Source of the DNA: Anderseniella sp.
Lineage (GTDB): Bacteria > Pseudomonadota > Alphaproteobacteria > Rhizobiales > Aestuariivirgaceae
DNA length: 64,000 bases
Assembly (NCBI GenBank): GCA_030626025.1
Contig: DAOUPT010000001.1
Location: forward strand, 62,001-126,000
Direction of reading: 5' to 3'
Under the pieces are notes generated by a model. The model saw nothing but the letters and a program-made list of their open reading frames with translations, did not search any database and was not told the DNA's origin. Each line of letters opens with the position of its first letter. Position 1 is the stretch's first letter. Below are positions 63,468 to 64,000 of the stretch, piece after piece. A program made the translations under genes and the position numbers.

Positions 63468-64000
63468 TTAATTCTCATCCATCTTCAAGGCTGAGATAAA
63501 GGCATCCTGCGGGATGTTTACCTGGCCGAACTGGCGCATTTTCTTTTTGCCCTCTTTTTGTTTATCGAGCAATTTGCGCTTGCGTGAAATATCGCCGCCG
63601 TAACATTTCGCCGTAACATCCTTGCGCATCGCAGCAATGGTTTCACGGGCAATAATTTTACCGCCAATTGCTGCCTGAACAGGAATTTTAAACAAATGGC
63701 GCGGAATAAGGTCTTTAAGTTTTTCGCACATGCCCCGTCCGCGCTGTTCGGCCCGTCCACGGTGAACAATGATCGACAGCGCATCAACCGGCTCGGCGTT
63801 GACCAGAATTGACATTTTGACCAGATCGCCCTGCTCATAACCGATCATATGATAATCAAAGCTCGCATAGCCGCGGGTTACTGATTTGAGCCGGTCATAA
63901 AAGTCAAAAACCACCTCATTCAAAGGCAATTCATAAACCAGCATGGCCCGTGACCCGGCATAGGTCAGTTCTTTTTGCCGCCCGCGCCGGTCTTCACACA
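63468..64000 (-). CDS. lepA: Elongation factor 4 (LepA), C-terminal part
   Basis: About 177 C-terminal residues of a roughly 600-aa GTPase; the frame continues off the right edge ([29 protein letters not shown]). Seen: [12 protein letters not shown], the [15 protein letters not shown] segment, and the LepA C-terminal domain with [25 protein letters not shown], given as a landmark. It acts on stalled ribosomes in reverse translocation. The GTPase domains are outside the window. Confidence 0.95.
   Translation of the reverse strand, partial: CEDRRGRQKELTYAGSRAMLVYELPLNEVVFDFYDRLKSVTRGYASFDYHMIGYEQGDLVKMSILVNAEPVDALSIIVHRGRAEQRGRGMCEKLKDLIPRHLFKIPVQAAIGGKIIARETIAAMRKDVTAKCYGGDISRKRKLLDKQKEGKKKMRQFGQVNIPQDAFISALKMDEN

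Noticed and set aside
1-64000. CRISPR arrays, tRNA or rRNA genes, insertion sequences
   Set aside because: Intergenic regions were read on both strands; no regular spaced repeats, cloverleaf, rRNA segment or transposase was found.

Overview
The window looks like a chromosomal stretch of an alphaproteobacterium, most likely of the Hyphomicrobiales (Rhizobiales) type, with moderate G+C. The evidence is gene content and order: secA / peptidyl-prolyl isomerase / argJ, accA / xerD / a tiny membrane ORF / aroK-aroB / CorC, lysC-ptsP facing ubiG, htpX-rsmB-heparinase, a DUF1192 gene near rcdA, and a transhydrogenase split into pntAA-pntAB-pntB. No rRNA, tRNA, insertion sequence, prophage or CRISPR array was seen. 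The NhaD-type Na+/H+ antiporter hints at a saline habitat.

Left edge (1-5.7 kb): an aromatic-acid module. Small [2Fe-2S] and large molybdenum subunits of a 4-hydroxybenzoyl-CoA-reductase-like enzyme are transcribed leftwards. A GNAT plus Rrf2 pair resembling BadL-BadM of Rhodopseudomonas palustris and a benzoate/4-hydroxybenzoate-CoA ligase run rightwards. A perfect 12-bp word inside a near-palindrome lies at almost the same distance and in the same orientation before both the reductase operon and the ligase, so it is a strong candidate operator for the Rrf2 regulator.

5.8-25 kb: copA behind a CueR-type 19-bp-spacer promoter, nhaD, amt and argG, a lysine-rich exported protein, a small AT-rich LysR/monooxygenase insert between imperfect direct repeats, heparinase-rsmB-htpX, an SDHAF4-like gene, a class I amidotransferase, an SDR, glpK and a quinone oxidoreductase. 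25-32 kb: DUF1192, a candidate three-hairpin small RNA, rcdA, the pnt operon with a small membrane protein, a UMF1 transporter and UDP-glucose dehydrogenase.

32.4-40.8 kb: seven leftward genes (TerB-like, acyl-CoA synthetase, YeeE/YedE, LysR, family III CoA-transferase, an acyl-CoA-dehydrogenase homologue, a ThDP enzyme). The dehydrogenase homologue has lost the catalytic Glu at both known family positions but keeps the Arg and Gln expected of 3-sulfinopropionyl-CoA desulfinase. The cluster is therefore read as a 3-sulfinopropionate pathway giving propionyl-CoA plus sulfite, with an uncharacterised ThDP decarboxylase-like partner.

40.9-64 kb: mostly housekeeping (ispG, secA, argJ, accA, xerD, aroK, aroB, ptsP, lysC, ubiG, lepA). 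The right end holds an arsR-arsD-arsA operon that ends in a cysteine-synthase/CBS-like PLP enzyme and has no arsenite permease or reductase in view. The most interesting items are the BadL/BadM-operator module, the desulfinase cluster with its odd ThDP enzyme, the arsRDA-PLP operon and the candidate small RNA.
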